Assembly (NCBI GenBank): GCA_050180705.1
Contig: JBFXDX010000003.1
Span: forward strand, 279,000 to 342,999
Direction: 5' to 3'
DNA length: 64,000 bases
Source of the DNA: SB25 sp050180705
GTDB taxonomy: Bacteria > Bacteroidota > Bacteroidia > Bacteroidales > Tenuifilaceae
Shown here: positions 24,748 to 34,469 of the stretch, piece after piece
Position numbering within the stretch: position 1 is the stretch's first letter
Layout of the letters: every line of letters starts with the position of its first letter
Notes under the pieces: model-generated
Databases searched by the model: none
What the model saw: only the letters and a program-made list of their open reading frames with translations
What the model was told of the DNA's origin: nothing
Program-made: the position numbers and the translations under genes

Positions 24748-27063
24748 ATGAAGATCAGATTAATTTTAGCATTTTGGTTGATTCCTTTTGCTCTTTTTTC
24801 TCAGACAAGTTTAAGCGGTTATGTATTTGACTCGGAAACTGGAAAGTCCCTTGCTGGGGCAAATGTTGTGGTAGGCACTATTGGTGCAGCTACTAATAGC
24901 GATGGCTATTTTGTTATTAAAGAAATTGCTTCTGGCTATTACACTTTGGTTGTATCGGTTATTGGCTATCAGAAATATCAACAAAAACTAACGATACTAG
25001 AAGGAAAGAATCAGTCTATTAAAATAAGACTTGTTGAGGATAAAGTTCTTATCGACGAAATTGTGGTTTCTGCAACTAGAACGGAGAATCGGATAAGCGA
25101 GATTCCCGGACGAATAAACGTAATAACACCAGAGCGGTTGCAGTTAACCGTTGCGCAAACAGCCGATGAGTATTTATCGTTGGTATCGGGCGTTCAGGTA
25201 AGCAGATCGTTTGGCCCATTTTCGCATAAGTCATCGGTAACAATGCGAGGGTTGAGCGGAAATGAGCAAGCTCGTACACTTGTACTGATTGATGGAATTC
25301 CAGTTAACAAGGCCGATGGTGGTTCGGTAAACTGGAATCTAATATCAACAGGTGATGTTGAAAAAATAGAAGTTGTTAAAGGCCCCGGTTCTGCTCTTTA
25401 TGGCGGAAATGCTATGGGCGGAATTATCAACGTTGTAAATCGTTACCCTCAGAAAAAGTTAGAAGGGAGTTTATCTACCGAGTATGGAACTTATAATACC
25501 TACGGTATTAAAGCAAAATTTGCAGGGCGATTAGGTGAATCCGAAAAACACTTCTACTGGGCTGCAAATGGTTTTTACCGTCAAAGTGATGGTTATGTAA
25601 CCCAGTCCGATGCCGATAGAGTTGCGTTGGGGCCGTATGCTGTTAAATCGACGTTCGACGAGAAGGCATTGAACTTAAAGGTAGGATTCCAGAATGGCAG
25701 TAAAATTCAGGCTGAGGTGGATGCCTCTGGTTACGATGATAGGCGTGGTACTGGCGAAAAGTATCTTCAACCCGAGGGTAACACTGTAGATCATGATACG
25801 TATCAAGTTCGATCAACCTTGCGCGGACAAAATGGAAAATTCAGCTGGAATGCCTCGCTATTCTACATGTACGAGAATTATAAAAAGGTAAACGAGTGGG
25901 TTAAGGACGATTATACCTGGTACAACGTAACATCGGATCGTACAGATTATGGGTTAATGTCGTCGGCAAATTACCAACTTAGCAATCATTTCATTTGTGC
26001 TGGTTTCGATGTACGTAACGGTGCTGTGGATGCATCGGATATTTACTATACATCAACCGACAAGGTCGATAATCGTGGTAAAATTAATTTCTACGGTTTC
26101 TACTTGCAGGATGAGATCTCTACTTTTTCCGATAAGTTGAAGATTAATGTTGGCGTGCGTTACGATTTGGCTCGTTTCTACGATGGAGCGTTTGTTGTTA
26201 ATACACCATCGTCGGAAACGGTTTACTTGGAACAGTATGAATTCTCGGGTTTGCCCGATGAGGTTTGGGGAGCCTTTAGTCCACGACTATCATTGCAGTA
26301 TAAGCCAAGCGAGTATTCTAGAATTTACACTAGCTATAGCAGAGGATTTCGTCCTTCGGTTTTGGATGACCTCTGTCGTTCGGGTCGAATTAAGGGCGGA
26401 TTAAAGGTAGCCAATCCAGATTTGAAGCCCGAGTTTTTGAATAATTTTGAAATTGGTGGAGATTACAGGCCTGTTGAATGGATGAAGCTTTCGGCAAGCA
26501 CATACCTATCGCTGGGCAAGGATTTTCTATACTATGTATCAACGGGAGATAGTATTGATATGGGCTATGGTAATCGTCCAATTATGATTCGTTCGAACAT
26601 TTCAAGTGTAAAGATCTTTGGAGTTGAATTTGATGCATCTGTAAGTCCTTTTAGGTTCTTGAACCTGTTTGGAAGTTACGCGTTTACATCACCCAAAATT
26701 GAAGACTATACTCCGCTTTCGGCAACAGATCCAGTCGATTTAAGCGGTAAGTATTTGACCGATGTACCAAAACATTCATTCTCTCTTGGGGCACTTCTAC
26801 AATCGAAAATTGTGAATGCTGGAATAACTTGTAAGTACGTGGGCGAGATGTATGTTAACGACCAGAACGTTTACGATGATTTGGTGAGATCTAATACTTA
26901 CCCGGCAACCTTAACTGTTGATGTGAAGTTAGCTCGCGATTTTTATAAGAATTTAAATGCCTCGTTGAGTGTTCAGAATATTTTCGATAAGCAAATTTAC
27001 GATAGCAAGGGAGCCGTTGGCCCTGGAAGATTTATCACAGCTACTTTGGGTGCTAAGTTTTAA
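24748..27063 (+). CDS. TonB-dependent outer-membrane receptor
   Basis: 771-residue receptor for energised uptake across the outer membrane. Order of domains: signal peptide to residue ~19 (LFSQ), carboxypeptidase-regulatory-like domain ~20-100 (LSGYVFDSETGKSLAGANV), plug ~110-230 (EIVVSATRTENRISEIPG; VLIDGIPVNK; IEVVKGPGSALYGGNAMGG), then a ~540-residue beta-barrel ending in a typical strand (GPGRFITATLGAKF). I start at the ATG at 24748 because it begins a clean signal peptide and directly follows the preceding stop. The barrel size is nearer to BtuB/CirA-type receptors than to ~1000-residue SusC proteins. The substrate is unknown; the lipoprotein neighbours suggest a small ligand or metal complex. 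Confidence 0.92.
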   Translation: MKIRLILAFWLIPFALFSQTSLSGYVFDSETGKSLAGANVVVGTIGAATNSDGYFVIKEIASGYYTLVVSVIGYQKYQQKLTILEGKNQSIKIRLVEDKVLIDEIVVSATRTENRISEIPGRINVITPERLQLTVAQTADEYLSLVSGVQVSRSFGPFSHKSSVTMRGLSGNEQARTLVLIDGIPVNKADGGSVNWNLISTGDVEKIEVVKGPGSALYGGNAMGGIINVVNRYPQKKLEGSLSTEYGTYNTYGIKAKFAGRLGESEKHFYWAANGFYRQSDGYVTQSDADRVALGPYAVKSTFDEKALNLKVGFQNGSKIQAEVDASGYDDRRGTGEKYLQPEGNTVDHDTYQVRSTLRGQNGKFSWNASLFYMYENYKKVNEWVKDDYTWYNVTSDRTDYGLMSSANYQLSNHFICAGFDVRNGAVDASDIYYTSTDKVDNRGKINFYGFYLQDEISTFSDKLKINVGVRYDLARFYDGAFVVNTPSSETVYLEQYEFSGLPDEVWGAFSPRLSLQYKPSEYSRIYTSYSRGFRPSVLDDLCRSGRIKGGLKVANPDLKPEFLNNFEIGGDYRPVEWMKLSASTYLSLGKDFLYYVSTGDSIDMGYGNRPIMIRSNISSVKIFGVEFDASVSPFRFLNLFGSYAFTSPKIEDYTPLSATDPVDLSGKYLTDVPKHSFSLGALLQSKIVNAGITCKYVGEMYVNDQNVYDDLVRSNTYPATLTVDVKLARDFYKNLNASLSVQNIFDKQIYDSKGAVGPGRFITATLGAKF

Positions 27064-27117
27064 TTAGTCATCCATTTGCTGGGCAAATAATAGATGTTTA
27101 ACTATACACCGTTTATT

Positions 27118-28173
27118 ATGAAGAAGATAATTTATGTACTAATAGCCATTACTTCGGTTTACGCTTGTCAGCGTAATGCCGAAAATCAGCAGCCGATTTT
27201 ATCAAATAATGTGGATTCGTTGGAGCAAACCAACAATTTCTACGATAACGAACCAACGCAGCAGTTACCAATGGTTTCGCTATCTATCGATGGCGAAATT
27301 GCAAATCCTTGCTCGGTGGACTTTTCGAAATTACCATTGCATTCTGTGATTGTTAAGGAGGCATTGTTAAATACCGATGGCACAAACAAGTTTATAGGTG
27401 CTTACCGTTACGATGGCTATTCACTTTTCGATATTCTGAATTCAATTAAGCTTCAGAAGAAGAATGCCGATGCATTTCCGCCAATCATCGACCTTTATGT
27501 TGAGGTTAGTAACGATGCTGGCGATAAGGTTGTATTCTCGTGGGGCGAATTGTACTATCCAAACAATCTGCATAGAATAATTATCGCAAATTCGGTTATG
27601 CGGATTGTTCCTAGCAAAACCAAAGATTTATGGCCTTTGCCAACTGCATCTAAATTGGTTGTTGGAAACGATTTGCTTACCGAGCGAAACATATCTAATC
27701 CTTCGAGAATTACTGTTCGATCTTTAGATGCAACCTATAAAATCAATAAAGATTTAAATCCGTTATTTAGCAGTAATGCCAAATTAGTTGATATTGCAGG
27801 TAAAGAAAGCGCTTTGGAAATTCCTAAGAGTTTGGTTCCAATAACGTTTAATACCATCTTTTATGGACGTGGTCGAGGAATTCATAGCACAACTCCATTT
27901 ACAGGCTACTATTTAAAGGATGTTTTACTTCCAAAGTACTCTTTTTCGAAAGAGAATATTCAGCGTGGAATATTCACCATTGCTGGTTTAGATGGATATA
28001 GAATGGCTGTAACCTATTCCGAGTTATTCAACAGGAACGATCAGCAGGAATTCTTGTTGATAGATGATCCAAAGAATATGGAGGGTGGGCGATTCAAAAT
28101 TTTCCCAGCCTGCGATTTCTTTTCCGATCGTGCAATGAAAGCATTGTGTGAGGTAAAGTTTGAGGTAAGGTAA
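27118..28173 (+). CDS. Lipoprotein with two sulfite-oxidase-like (molybdopterin-domain-like) repeats
   Basis: 351 residues from the ATG at 27118. The signal peptide ends in the lipobox VYAC with Cys17. Two stretches, roughly residues 45-190 and 200-345, each show the pattern of the sulfite-oxidase molybdopterin fold: a strand and NP turn (GEIANPCSVDFSKLP), then YRYDGYSLFDILNS in the first and PFTGYYLKDVLL in the second, each followed by GDKVVFSWGEL or GYRMAVTYSEL. The conserved Cys and the arginine-rich cofactor motif of true sulfite oxidases are not visible, so it probably binds something else. It follows the TonB receptor by 54 bases and precedes a strong terminator. Confidence 0.55.
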   Translation: MKKIIYVLIAITSVYACQRNAENQQPILSNNVDSLEQTNNFYDNEPTQQLPMVSLSIDGEIANPCSVDFSKLPLHSVIVKEALLNTDGTNKFIGAYRYDGYSLFDILNSIKLQKKNADAFPPIIDLYVEVSNDAGDKVVFSWGELYYPNNLHRIIIANSVMRIVPSKTKDLWPLPTASKLVVGNDLLTERNISNPSRITVRSLDATYKINKDLNPLFSSNAKLVDIAGKESALEIPKSLVPITFNTIFYGRGRGIHSTTPFTGYYLKDVLLPKYSFSKENIQRGIFTIAGLDGYRMAVTYSELFNRNDQQEFLLIDDPKNMEGGRFKIFPACDFFSDRAMKALCEVKFEVR

Positions 28174-28196
28174 ATTATTGCAGCAAAGTTGATATT

Positions 28197-28228
28197 AGTC
28201 GATCCAAATTTCTTGGATCGACTTTTTT
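28197..28228 (+). terminator. Terminator of the lipoprotein/TonB gene set
   Basis: Perfect 11-bp stem AGTCGATCCAA (28197-28207) with TTGGATCGACT (28213-28223), a 5-base loop and a run of six T. It closes the gene set 24 bases after the last stop. Confidence 0.88.
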
Positions 28229-28384
28229 GTTGGAATGCTTTAAATAATTTTAACTAAAAATATTTCTTGTTTATCGTCTCAATTTGTTCATTCGTAAATC
28301 ATTGCTTTAAAATATTAAGGACAGCAGTGATTGTTTCAAAACCTTTTTTTATCTTTCAACACTGTTTTAGGTTTATATCTATCC

Positions 28385-30769
28385 ATGATATTCAAGATTT
28401 TAGCCCAGAGGGCTAATTATAAACGTACATTTCGCGCTATCCCTATGCTTGTTGTGGGGATAATGTTTTTTATGTCGTGTAGTGTTACCCGAAATGTTCC
28501 TGATACAAAATACTTACTGAATAAATCCAATATTCAGGTTGACTCAAAATTGGCAAATGCTGGCGATTTGGATTCGTACTTAAAACAGCATCCCAACAAA
28601 GAGATTTTGGGCTTTCGCTTCCACCTTCGGCTGTACAATTTGGCTAGTCCTTACCGTTTTAATAGGATAAACCGATGGGTAAAAACAATAGGTGAGGAGC
28701 CAATTATACTCGATACCAATTTGATAAGCGAGAGTGCCCGAAATGTATTGGAGTACCTTAAAAGTAAGGGCTACTACAAGGCAACTGTTTCCGATTCGAT
28801 ATACTACCATGGTAAAAAGGCCGATGTTTACTACTTTGTGAAACCCAATAGTCCATATAGAATTCGTAAGATAGACTATAGCATTGAAGATACTGTAATT
28901 CAAAGACTCGTTTTGGCCGATTCGGCAAACTGCCTTGTTTCAAGGAGACAATTTTTCGACAGCGAATTATTGCAGAACGAGCGTACCCGAATTGAGTCAT
29001 ATCTTCGGAATAATGGTTACTTTAATTTCTCGAAAGATTATATAACATTTTCTGCCGATACGAGCGTTGACGATCATAAGGTTGACATCGTTTTAATGAT
29101 TCGTAATCCGCAAAAGTTCGATAGTAAGGGCGATAAGGTTACTTCAAACTTTAAGCGATATATGGTTAAGCGGGTTTTTATTTATCCCAATTACGATCCA
29201 ATTCTTTTCCTCTCTAAGAGAGAGGAGGCCATGCTAGATACTGTTTATCTAAATGGAATTCAGTTTATCTTTCCCGAAGATCCGGGCGTTAAGTTGAATG
29301 TTATTTACAATGCAAACTTTATTCGGCCGGGAATTATGTATTCAACAGATGTGGTTCAAAAGTCGCAGAATTACTTAAATTTACTCAAACTCTATAAATT
29401 TGTAAATATCAGTTTCAAGGAGAATGTTGAACAAAAAGAGTCTAAGTCTTTCGATTTATTTCAGGATGATGAGGTAAGGGCTGATTCCTTGCTTTACGGC
29501 TATCTCGATTGTTTCATTCAATTATCGCAGCAAACACTTCAGAGCTATCAGGTCGAATTGGTTGGTACTAACACTACAGGATCGTTGGGTGCTGAGGGTA
29601 ATTTAAATTATCAACATCGAAATTTGTTTCAAGGTGCCGAGGTGCTCGATGTAAAAATAAGGGGACTAATTGAGGCTGCTCAGCAAAAAATCAATCTTAA
29701 CAATACATTGGAACTTGGTGGGTCTGTAGGGTTGAGTTTGCCTAAGTTTCTTGGCCCATTTTCATCGAGCGATTTATTTATTCGGAATGCGGTTCGGACA
29801 CAGTTTACTGCATCGTATAATTTTCAGCGTAGACCCGATTATACTCGAACTATTGCTACTTTAACATATGGTTATAACTGGAAAAGTTCGAGGTATATTA
29901 CCCAAAATTTTAACCCAATTGAGATTAATGCCATTCAAATTCCAGTTATCAGTAGCGATTTCCAGAGCGAAATAGAGAATACCTTTTTGGAGTACAGTTA
30001 CATTAACCAAATCGTAACGGTTTCGAGTTACAGTTTTATTTTCAATAATCAGAATCTCCAAAAATTGAGCAGTTATACCTACATGCGTTATAATATAGAA
30101 TTTTCCGGTAATCTATTATCGCTTGGTTTTAATGCAATTAATAAGTCCAAAGCATCCGATGGAACCTATAAAATTCTAAATACTAGTTTCTCTCAATTTA
30201 TTCGTTCCGATATCAATTTAACATATCATCAAGTAGTTGATAAGAACAATACATTTGCATATCGATTTTTTGCCGGAATTGGCTATCCATACGGCAACTC
30301 AAAAGCATTGCCATTCGAAAAAAGATATTTTTCGGGTGGTGCGAATGGAATTAGGGCATGGCAGGCAAGATCATTGGGTCCAGGTTCGTATTACACCACA
30401 GGCGAGACCTATCCTAACCGTACGGCCGATATAAAGTTAGAGGCGAATGTTGAGTATCGATTTAAACTATTCTGGCAGTTGGAGGGTGCAATATTTTTTG
30501 ATGCGGGTAATATTTGGTCGCTTCCAAGTATCGATATTGGCGAAGGAACTGCTTTTGAATTCAATAAATTTTATAAGCAGATTGCGTTGGGTAGCGGTTT
30601 GGGAATTAGGGTGAACTTAGGATTCTTCACTTTAAGAACCGATTTTGGATATAAGGTATACGATCCTGCAGTTAATCCTGACGCCTCTTTCAAGCCATGG
30701 ATTCCTTTCCAGCAGAAGTTTATGTGGAAGGATGTAAACTTTAATTTTGGTATAGGTTACCCATTCTAG
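28385..30769 (+). CDS. tamL: TamL, lipidated TamA/BamA-family outer-membrane assembly protein
   Basis: About 794 residues from the ATG at 28385. The N-terminus has a hydrophobic segment ending in MSC followed by SVTRNVPDTKYLL, the lipoprotein start typical of TamL, the Bacteroidota form of TamA. POTRA-like domains follow (RKIDYSIEDTVIQRL; LRNNGYFNFSKDYITF; YNANFIRPGIMYSTDVVQKSQNYLNLLKLYKFVNISF), then a C-terminal 16-strand Omp85 barrel with the loop motif FSGGANGIRAWQAR and the final strand NFGIGYPF. It is thought to work with TamB in outer-membrane assembly; no tamB is adjacent. A start at 28445 would give a tighter signal peptide and is possible. Confidence 0.85.
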   Translation: MIFKILAQRANYKRTFRAIPMLVVGIMFFMSCSVTRNVPDTKYLLNKSNIQVDSKLANAGDLDSYLKQHPNKEILGFRFHLRLYNLASPYRFNRINRWVKTIGEEPIILDTNLISESARNVLEYLKSKGYYKATVSDSIYYHGKKADVYYFVKPNSPYRIRKIDYSIEDTVIQRLVLADSANCLVSRRQFFDSELLQNERTRIESYLRNNGYFNFSKDYITFSADTSVDDHKVDIVLMIRNPQKFDSKGDKVTSNFKRYMVKRVFIYPNYDPILFLSKREEAMLDTVYLNGIQFIFPEDPGVKLNVIYNANFIRPGIMYSTDVVQKSQNYLNLLKLYKFVNISFKENVEQKESKSFDLFQDDEVRADSLLYGYLDCFIQLSQQTLQSYQVELVGTNTTGSLGAEGNLNYQHRNLFQGAEVLDVKIRGLIEAAQQKINLNNTLELGGSVGLSLPKFLGPFSSSDLFIRNAVRTQFTASYNFQRRPDYTRTIATLTYGYNWKSSRYITQNFNPIEINAIQIPVISSDFQSEIENTFLEYSYINQIVTVSSYSFIFNNQNLQKLSSYTYMRYNIEFSGNLLSLGFNAINKSKASDGTYKILNTSFSQFIRSDINLTYHQVVDKNNTFAYRFFAGIGYPYGNSKALPFEKRYFSGGANGIRAWQARSLGPGSYYTTGETYPNRTADIKLEANVEYRFKLFWQLEGAIFFDAGNIWSLPSIDIGEGTAFEFNKFYKQIALGSGLGIRVNLGFFTLRTDFGYKVYDPAVNPDASFKPWIPFQQKFMWKDVNFNFGIGYPF

Positions 30770-30775
30770 GTATTA

Positions 30776-30806
30776 TTGACTTCAATCGATATTTGTCGTA
30801 GGTTTG
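30776..30806 (+). promoter_or_regulatory. Promoter of the class I aldolase gene
   Basis: -33 TTG at 30776-30778 and -7 TAGGTTTG at 30799-30806, with 20 bp between them. Both match the Bacteroidota pattern. The ATG is 24 bases further on. Confidence 0.7.
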
Positions 30807-30829
30807 TGTAAATGTAAAAATTTACCACT

Positions 30830-31888
30830 ATGAATATTGATAAAATAGTTGAGTTGCTAGGCGAAAAATCCAGTTTTTTGCTCGATCACAAATGTGCAAC
30901 TGTTAACAAAGAAAATCTTCATTTGCCTGGAGCCGATTTTGTTGAGAGGGTATTTTATCATTCAAACCGTTCTCCTCAGGTTCTAAGAAGTCTTCAATCA
31001 ATGTACAGTCATGGTCGTTTGGCAGGAACTGGCTACCTTTCAATTTTACCGGTCGATCAAGGTATTGAGCATACAGCTGGTGCGTCATTTGCTCCCAATC
31101 CAATTTATTTCGATCCTGAGAATATCGTAAAATTGGCCATTGAGGGTGGTGCTAATGCGGTAGCATCAACATTTGGTGTTCTTGCAGCAGTTTCGCGAAA
31201 GTTTGCCCATCGTATTCCCTTTATTGTTAAGATTAATCATAATGAGTTGTTGACTTATCCCAATAAGTACGATCAAATTATGTTTGGTTCGGTAGAAGAG
31301 GCATGGAATTTAGGGGCCACAGCAGTAGGGGCTACTATATATTTTGGATCGGAGGAAAGTTCTCGCCAAATAATAGAGATTAGTCAGGCTTTCGAGCGTG
31401 CGCATGAACTTGGCATGGCAACGGTACTTTGGTGCTATTTGCGTAATAATGCATTTAAGAAAGATGGGGTTGATTATCATGTTGCTGCCGATTTAACAGG
31501 GCAGGCTAATCATCTAGGTGTAACTCTTCAGGCCGATATTATCAAGCAAAAGTTACCCGAAACTAATGGTGGTTTTAAGGCTATCAACTTTGGCAAAACT
31601 CACGATAAGGTTTACTCGCAACTTTCCAGCGATCATCCGATCGACTTAACTCGATATCAAGTTGTGAATTGCTACAATGGCCGAGCTGGTTTAATTAATT
31701 CGGGGGGAGCATCGGGCGGTGCAAGCGACTTAGCCGAGGCTGTTTTTACTGCGGTTGTTAATAAGCGCGCAGGTGGAATGGGGCTAATTAGTGGCCGTAA
31801 GGCATTCCAGAAACCTATGGAAGATGGTGTTAAAATTCTTAACGCGATTCAGGATGTTTATTTGGAACCAAAAATCGACATTGCATAG
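30830..31888 (+). CDS. fbaB: Class I fructose-bisphosphate aldolase (FbaB/DhnA type)
   Basis: Glycolytic/gluconeogenic aldolase that forms a Schiff base with its substrate. 352 residues, as expected for the FbaB/DhnA group. Seen are the N-terminal GTGYLSILPVDQGIEH, the GGANAVASTFGVLA segment, IPFIVKINHNELL, the WNLGATAVGATIYFGS region and the phosphate-binding C-terminal GRAGLINSGGASGG and GGMGLISGRKAFQKP. It has its own promoter and a strong terminator, so it is a monocistronic housekeeping gene. Confidence 0.92.
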   Translation: MNIDKIVELLGEKSSFLLDHKCATVNKENLHLPGADFVERVFYHSNRSPQVLRSLQSMYSHGRLAGTGYLSILPVDQGIEHTAGASFAPNPIYFDPENIVKLAIEGGANAVASTFGVLAAVSRKFAHRIPFIVKINHNELLTYPNKYDQIMFGSVEEAWNLGATAVGATIYFGSEESSRQIIEISQAFERAHELGMATVLWCYLRNNAFKKDGVDYHVAADLTGQANHLGVTLQADIIKQKLPETNGGFKAINFGKTHDKVYSQLSSDHPIDLTRYQVVNCYNGRAGLINSGGASGGASDLAEAVFTAVVNKRAGGMGLISGRKAFQKPMEDGVKILNAIQDVYLEPKIDIA

Positions 31889-31910
31889 TTAACAGAATTT
31901 TATTAGAACT

Positions 31911-31950
31911 CACGCAATTGGTTGATAAAGCTTTGCGTGGGTTTTTTTTT
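31911..31950 (+). terminator. Terminator of fbaB
   Basis: Stem CACGCAA (31911-31917) with TTGCGTG (31933-31939), a 15-base loop and a run of nine T at 31942-31950. Confidence 0.85.
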
Positions 31951-32027
31951 GTTTGTAACCTTTGGTTATAATCACAATTTTTACCAATTTGGGGCACCAA
32001 AACCTAAATCAACTAAATTCATTATTT

Positions 32028-33389
32028 ATGTCTTTATCAGGAAACGCTAATCGCGATAACTTTGGAAGTAAGTTTGGAATAATTGCAGCGGCAGCAGGGT
32101 CTGCTGTTGGCCTTGGAAATGTATGGAAGTTCCCTTATGTTACAGGTCAAAATGGAGGAGGAGCCTTTCTTTTAATTTATTTGGCTTGTGTTTTTTTGCT
32201 TGGGGTACCGGCAATGTTATCGGAATTTTCGATTGGTCGTCGCGGGCAGCGTAATGTATTTGGATCGTTTAAGGCTTTAGCACCCAATACCCCTTGGTAT
32301 TTTGTGGGAATAATGGGAGTTGTTGCTGCTTTTGTAATTCTTTCGTTTTATAGTGCCGTTGCAGGTTGGACATTGGAATACATTGTTCGTTCGGTTGATG
32401 GCAGTTTCCAGTCTAATGAGCCTTTAAGTAGCGCATTTAACAATTTTATTGTTCATCCGTTTCGTCCAATTATCTGGCAATTGGTATTCATGGTATTAAC
32501 AGCACTGATTGTTGCCGGTGGCATTAAAAATGGAATAGAAAAATATAATAAGGTGTTAATGCCCTTATTGGTGATCTTTTTAATAGTACTCTGTATTAGG
32601 GCTGTTACCTTACCAAATTCTTTGGAGGGTTTAAAATTTCTGTTTTATCCTGATTTTTCTAAAGTAACGATCAAGACTATACTATTTGCAATGGGACAAG
32701 CGTTTTTTTCTTTGAGTTTGGGAATGGGGGCGTTAATAACCTATTCATCATATTTTAAGAAAACAGAGAATTTAGCAGCCACGGCGGTCAATGTTTCTTT
32801 AGCCGATACTGCCATTGCAATTTTATCGGGAGTTGTGATATTTCCTGCAGTTTTTGCTTTTCATATAGAACCTTCTGCTGGCCCAAGTTTGGTATTTATT
32901 ACACTACCTGAAATTTTTCGACAAATGCCTTTAGGCGATATTTTTGGTTTGATTTTCTTTACGCTTTTGGCTGTAGCAGCGCTTACTTCTACAGTCTCGG
33001 TGCTTGAAGTGGTTGTTGCATATTTTTCCGAGGAGTTTAAAATCACCCGAAAAAAAGCAATAATTATAGCATCTGTTTCAATATCGATATTAGGAATACT
33101 GGCCTCATTGTCCTTTGGCCCATTAAGTTCAATTACTATATTCAAGAGATCAATATTCGATTTATTAGATTTTTCAGCGTCTAATGTTTTATTGCCATTG
33201 GGTGGTTTTCTAATAGTGGCATTTGTAGGATGGTATATGACTAAAAATGATGTTCGGGAGGAAGTCTCGAATGAAGGAAACCTTAAAGCGAAGTATTTCC
33301 CGTACTTTAGATTTATTGTTCGGTATATTGCACCTGTTGCTATCGCCGCTATATTTATTTACTCGATTTTCTTTGGAAGTTTAGGTTGA
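32028..33389 (+). CDS. Sodium:neurotransmitter symporter (SNF) family transporter
   Basis: 453-residue Na+-coupled transporter of the LeuT fold with 12 hydrophobic helices. The N-terminal signature FGIIAAAAGSAVGLGNVWKFPYV forms the unwound helix 1 with the Na+ and substrate sites, followed by NGGGAFLLIYLACVFLLGVPAM. The second half shows GQAFFSLSLGMGALITYSSYF. Bacterial members move amino acids such as tryptophan, tyrosine or leucine; the specificity is unknown. I use the ATG at 32028, which starts just before the conserved SGNANRDNFGSKFG. It would use the Na+ gradient that the NQR complex makes. Confidence 0.9.
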   Translation: MSLSGNANRDNFGSKFGIIAAAAGSAVGLGNVWKFPYVTGQNGGGAFLLIYLACVFLLGVPAMLSEFSIGRRGQRNVFGSFKALAPNTPWYFVGIMGVVAAFVILSFYSAVAGWTLEYIVRSVDGSFQSNEPLSSAFNNFIVHPFRPIIWQLVFMVLTALIVAGGIKNGIEKYNKVLMPLLVIFLIVLCIRAVTLPNSLEGLKFLFYPDFSKVTIKTILFAMGQAFFSLSLGMGALITYSSYFKKTENLAATAVNVSLADTAIAILSGVVIFPAVFAFHIEPSAGPSLVFITLPEIFRQMPLGDIFGLIFFTLLAVAALTSTVSVLEVVVAYFSEEFKITRKKAIIIASVSISILGILASLSFGPLSSITIFKRSIFDLLDFSASNVLLPLGGFLIVAFVGWYMTKNDVREEVSNEGNLKAKYFPYFRFIVRYIAPVAIAAIFIYSIFFGSLG

Positions 33390-33422
33390 CAAATGCTAAA
33401 ACTGAGCGCATATAGGTAAACG

Positions 33423-34343
33423 ATGAGATACAGAGGATTAAAAAATGGTTTGAAAAATTATTTTACATTTACTCGTGGCGAGCAGAATGGGATAATTGTT
33501 CTATCTGTAATTCTCCTTTTAGTTATTTTGTTTAATGTATTTCTTCGAGGCATAGTAACCTCAAAATCAAATCTCGATCCGGCTAATTATGAGAAAATAG
33601 ATAGTTTTTTTAGTTCTTTGGAATATGTAGCCCCAAATAAAACTGATGAGGTTGAACACTCCGTTCTTAAGGAGGAATTGGTTGTGAAGCGGATGCCCAA
33701 GCTTTTCTATTTTAATCCTAATACCGTAGATGTAGATAGTTTGATTGACTTGGGCTTATCGGTTAAGCAGGCAAAAGTTGTTGTTAATTATAGGAATAAA
33801 GGTGGCCGATTCCGAAAGCCAGAGGATTTCGCAAAAATTTATGCAATAGATTCGGCAACATTCCAAAGGCTAAAGGCTTGGATTAAAATTCCCGAAATTG
33901 TTTTAAAATCGGATAGCACAGCTATAAAGCCTGAACTTGAGAAAATTTATATCGACATAAATTCAGCCGATTCAGTTATGTTAACCAAGTTAAAGGGGAT
34001 AGGCCGTTCGTATGCAAGGCGCATAGTTGCATATCGGAATTTACTGGGTGGTTTTTATAGTATTGACCAACTGACCGAGGTTTATGGATTAAATCCCGCC
34101 ACGGTTTCATCTATACAATCTAATATTTGGGTTGATAGTTCTAGAATAAGGAAGTTAAATCTTAACTTGATAAGTTACGAAGAGTTAAAGTGCCATCCAT
34201 ATTTAACCGATTACCAAGCGAAATCAATAGTTTACTATAGAAGTAAGTTAAAAATAATACAAAATATTGAAGAATTGGTTGATAACAAACTTGTTCCTCC
34301 CGATTGTTTCGAAAAGATAAAGCCATATTTAACTGTAAAGTAA
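33423..34343 (+). CDS. Membrane-anchored helix-hairpin-helix (ComEA-like) protein
   Basis: 306 residues. An N-terminal cytoplasmic stretch (NYFTFTRGEQNGI) is followed by one membrane helix at ~residues 24-46. Helix-hairpin-helix units come next: FNPNTVDVDSLIDLGLSVKQAKVVVNY, then DINSADSVMLTKLKGIGRSYARRIVAYRN, then a third, weaker unit (NLISYEELKCHPYLTDYQAKSIVYY). The repeats resemble ComEA and bind DNA in competence proteins, but the topology here suggests a periplasmic domain on a membrane anchor. Its role in Bacteroidota is not established. It follows the SNF transporter by 33 bases. Confidence 0.85.
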   Translation: MRYRGLKNGLKNYFTFTRGEQNGIIVLSVILLLVILFNVFLRGIVTSKSNLDPANYEKIDSFFSSLEYVAPNKTDEVEHSVLKEELVVKRMPKLFYFNPNTVDVDSLIDLGLSVKQAKVVVNYRNKGGRFRKPEDFAKIYAIDSATFQRLKAWIKIPEIVLKSDSTAIKPELEKIYIDINSADSVMLTKLKGIGRSYARRIVAYRNLLGGFYSIDQLTEVYGLNPATVSSIQSNIWVDSSRIRKLNLNLISYEELKCHPYLTDYQAKSIVYYRSKLKIIQNIEELVDNKLVPPDCFEKIKPYLTVK

Positions 34344-34415
34344 AAGAGTAGGAACCGTTTAAACATTAAGTTATTATGAGCTATAGTGAAGAAGTGAAAA
34401 AAAATTGTGAATCAT

Positions 34416-34446
34416 TTTGAAAAAATTGTAAGAAAGTATACATTTG
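34416..34446 (+). promoter_or_regulatory. Promoter of rpsU
   Basis: -33 TTTG at 34416-34419 and -7 TACATTTG at 34439-34446, with exactly 19 bp between them. Both boxes match the Bacteroidota consensus. The ATG follows after 23 bases. Confidence 0.85.
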
Positions 34447-34469
34447 CAGCTCAATAAAAATTTACAAAC

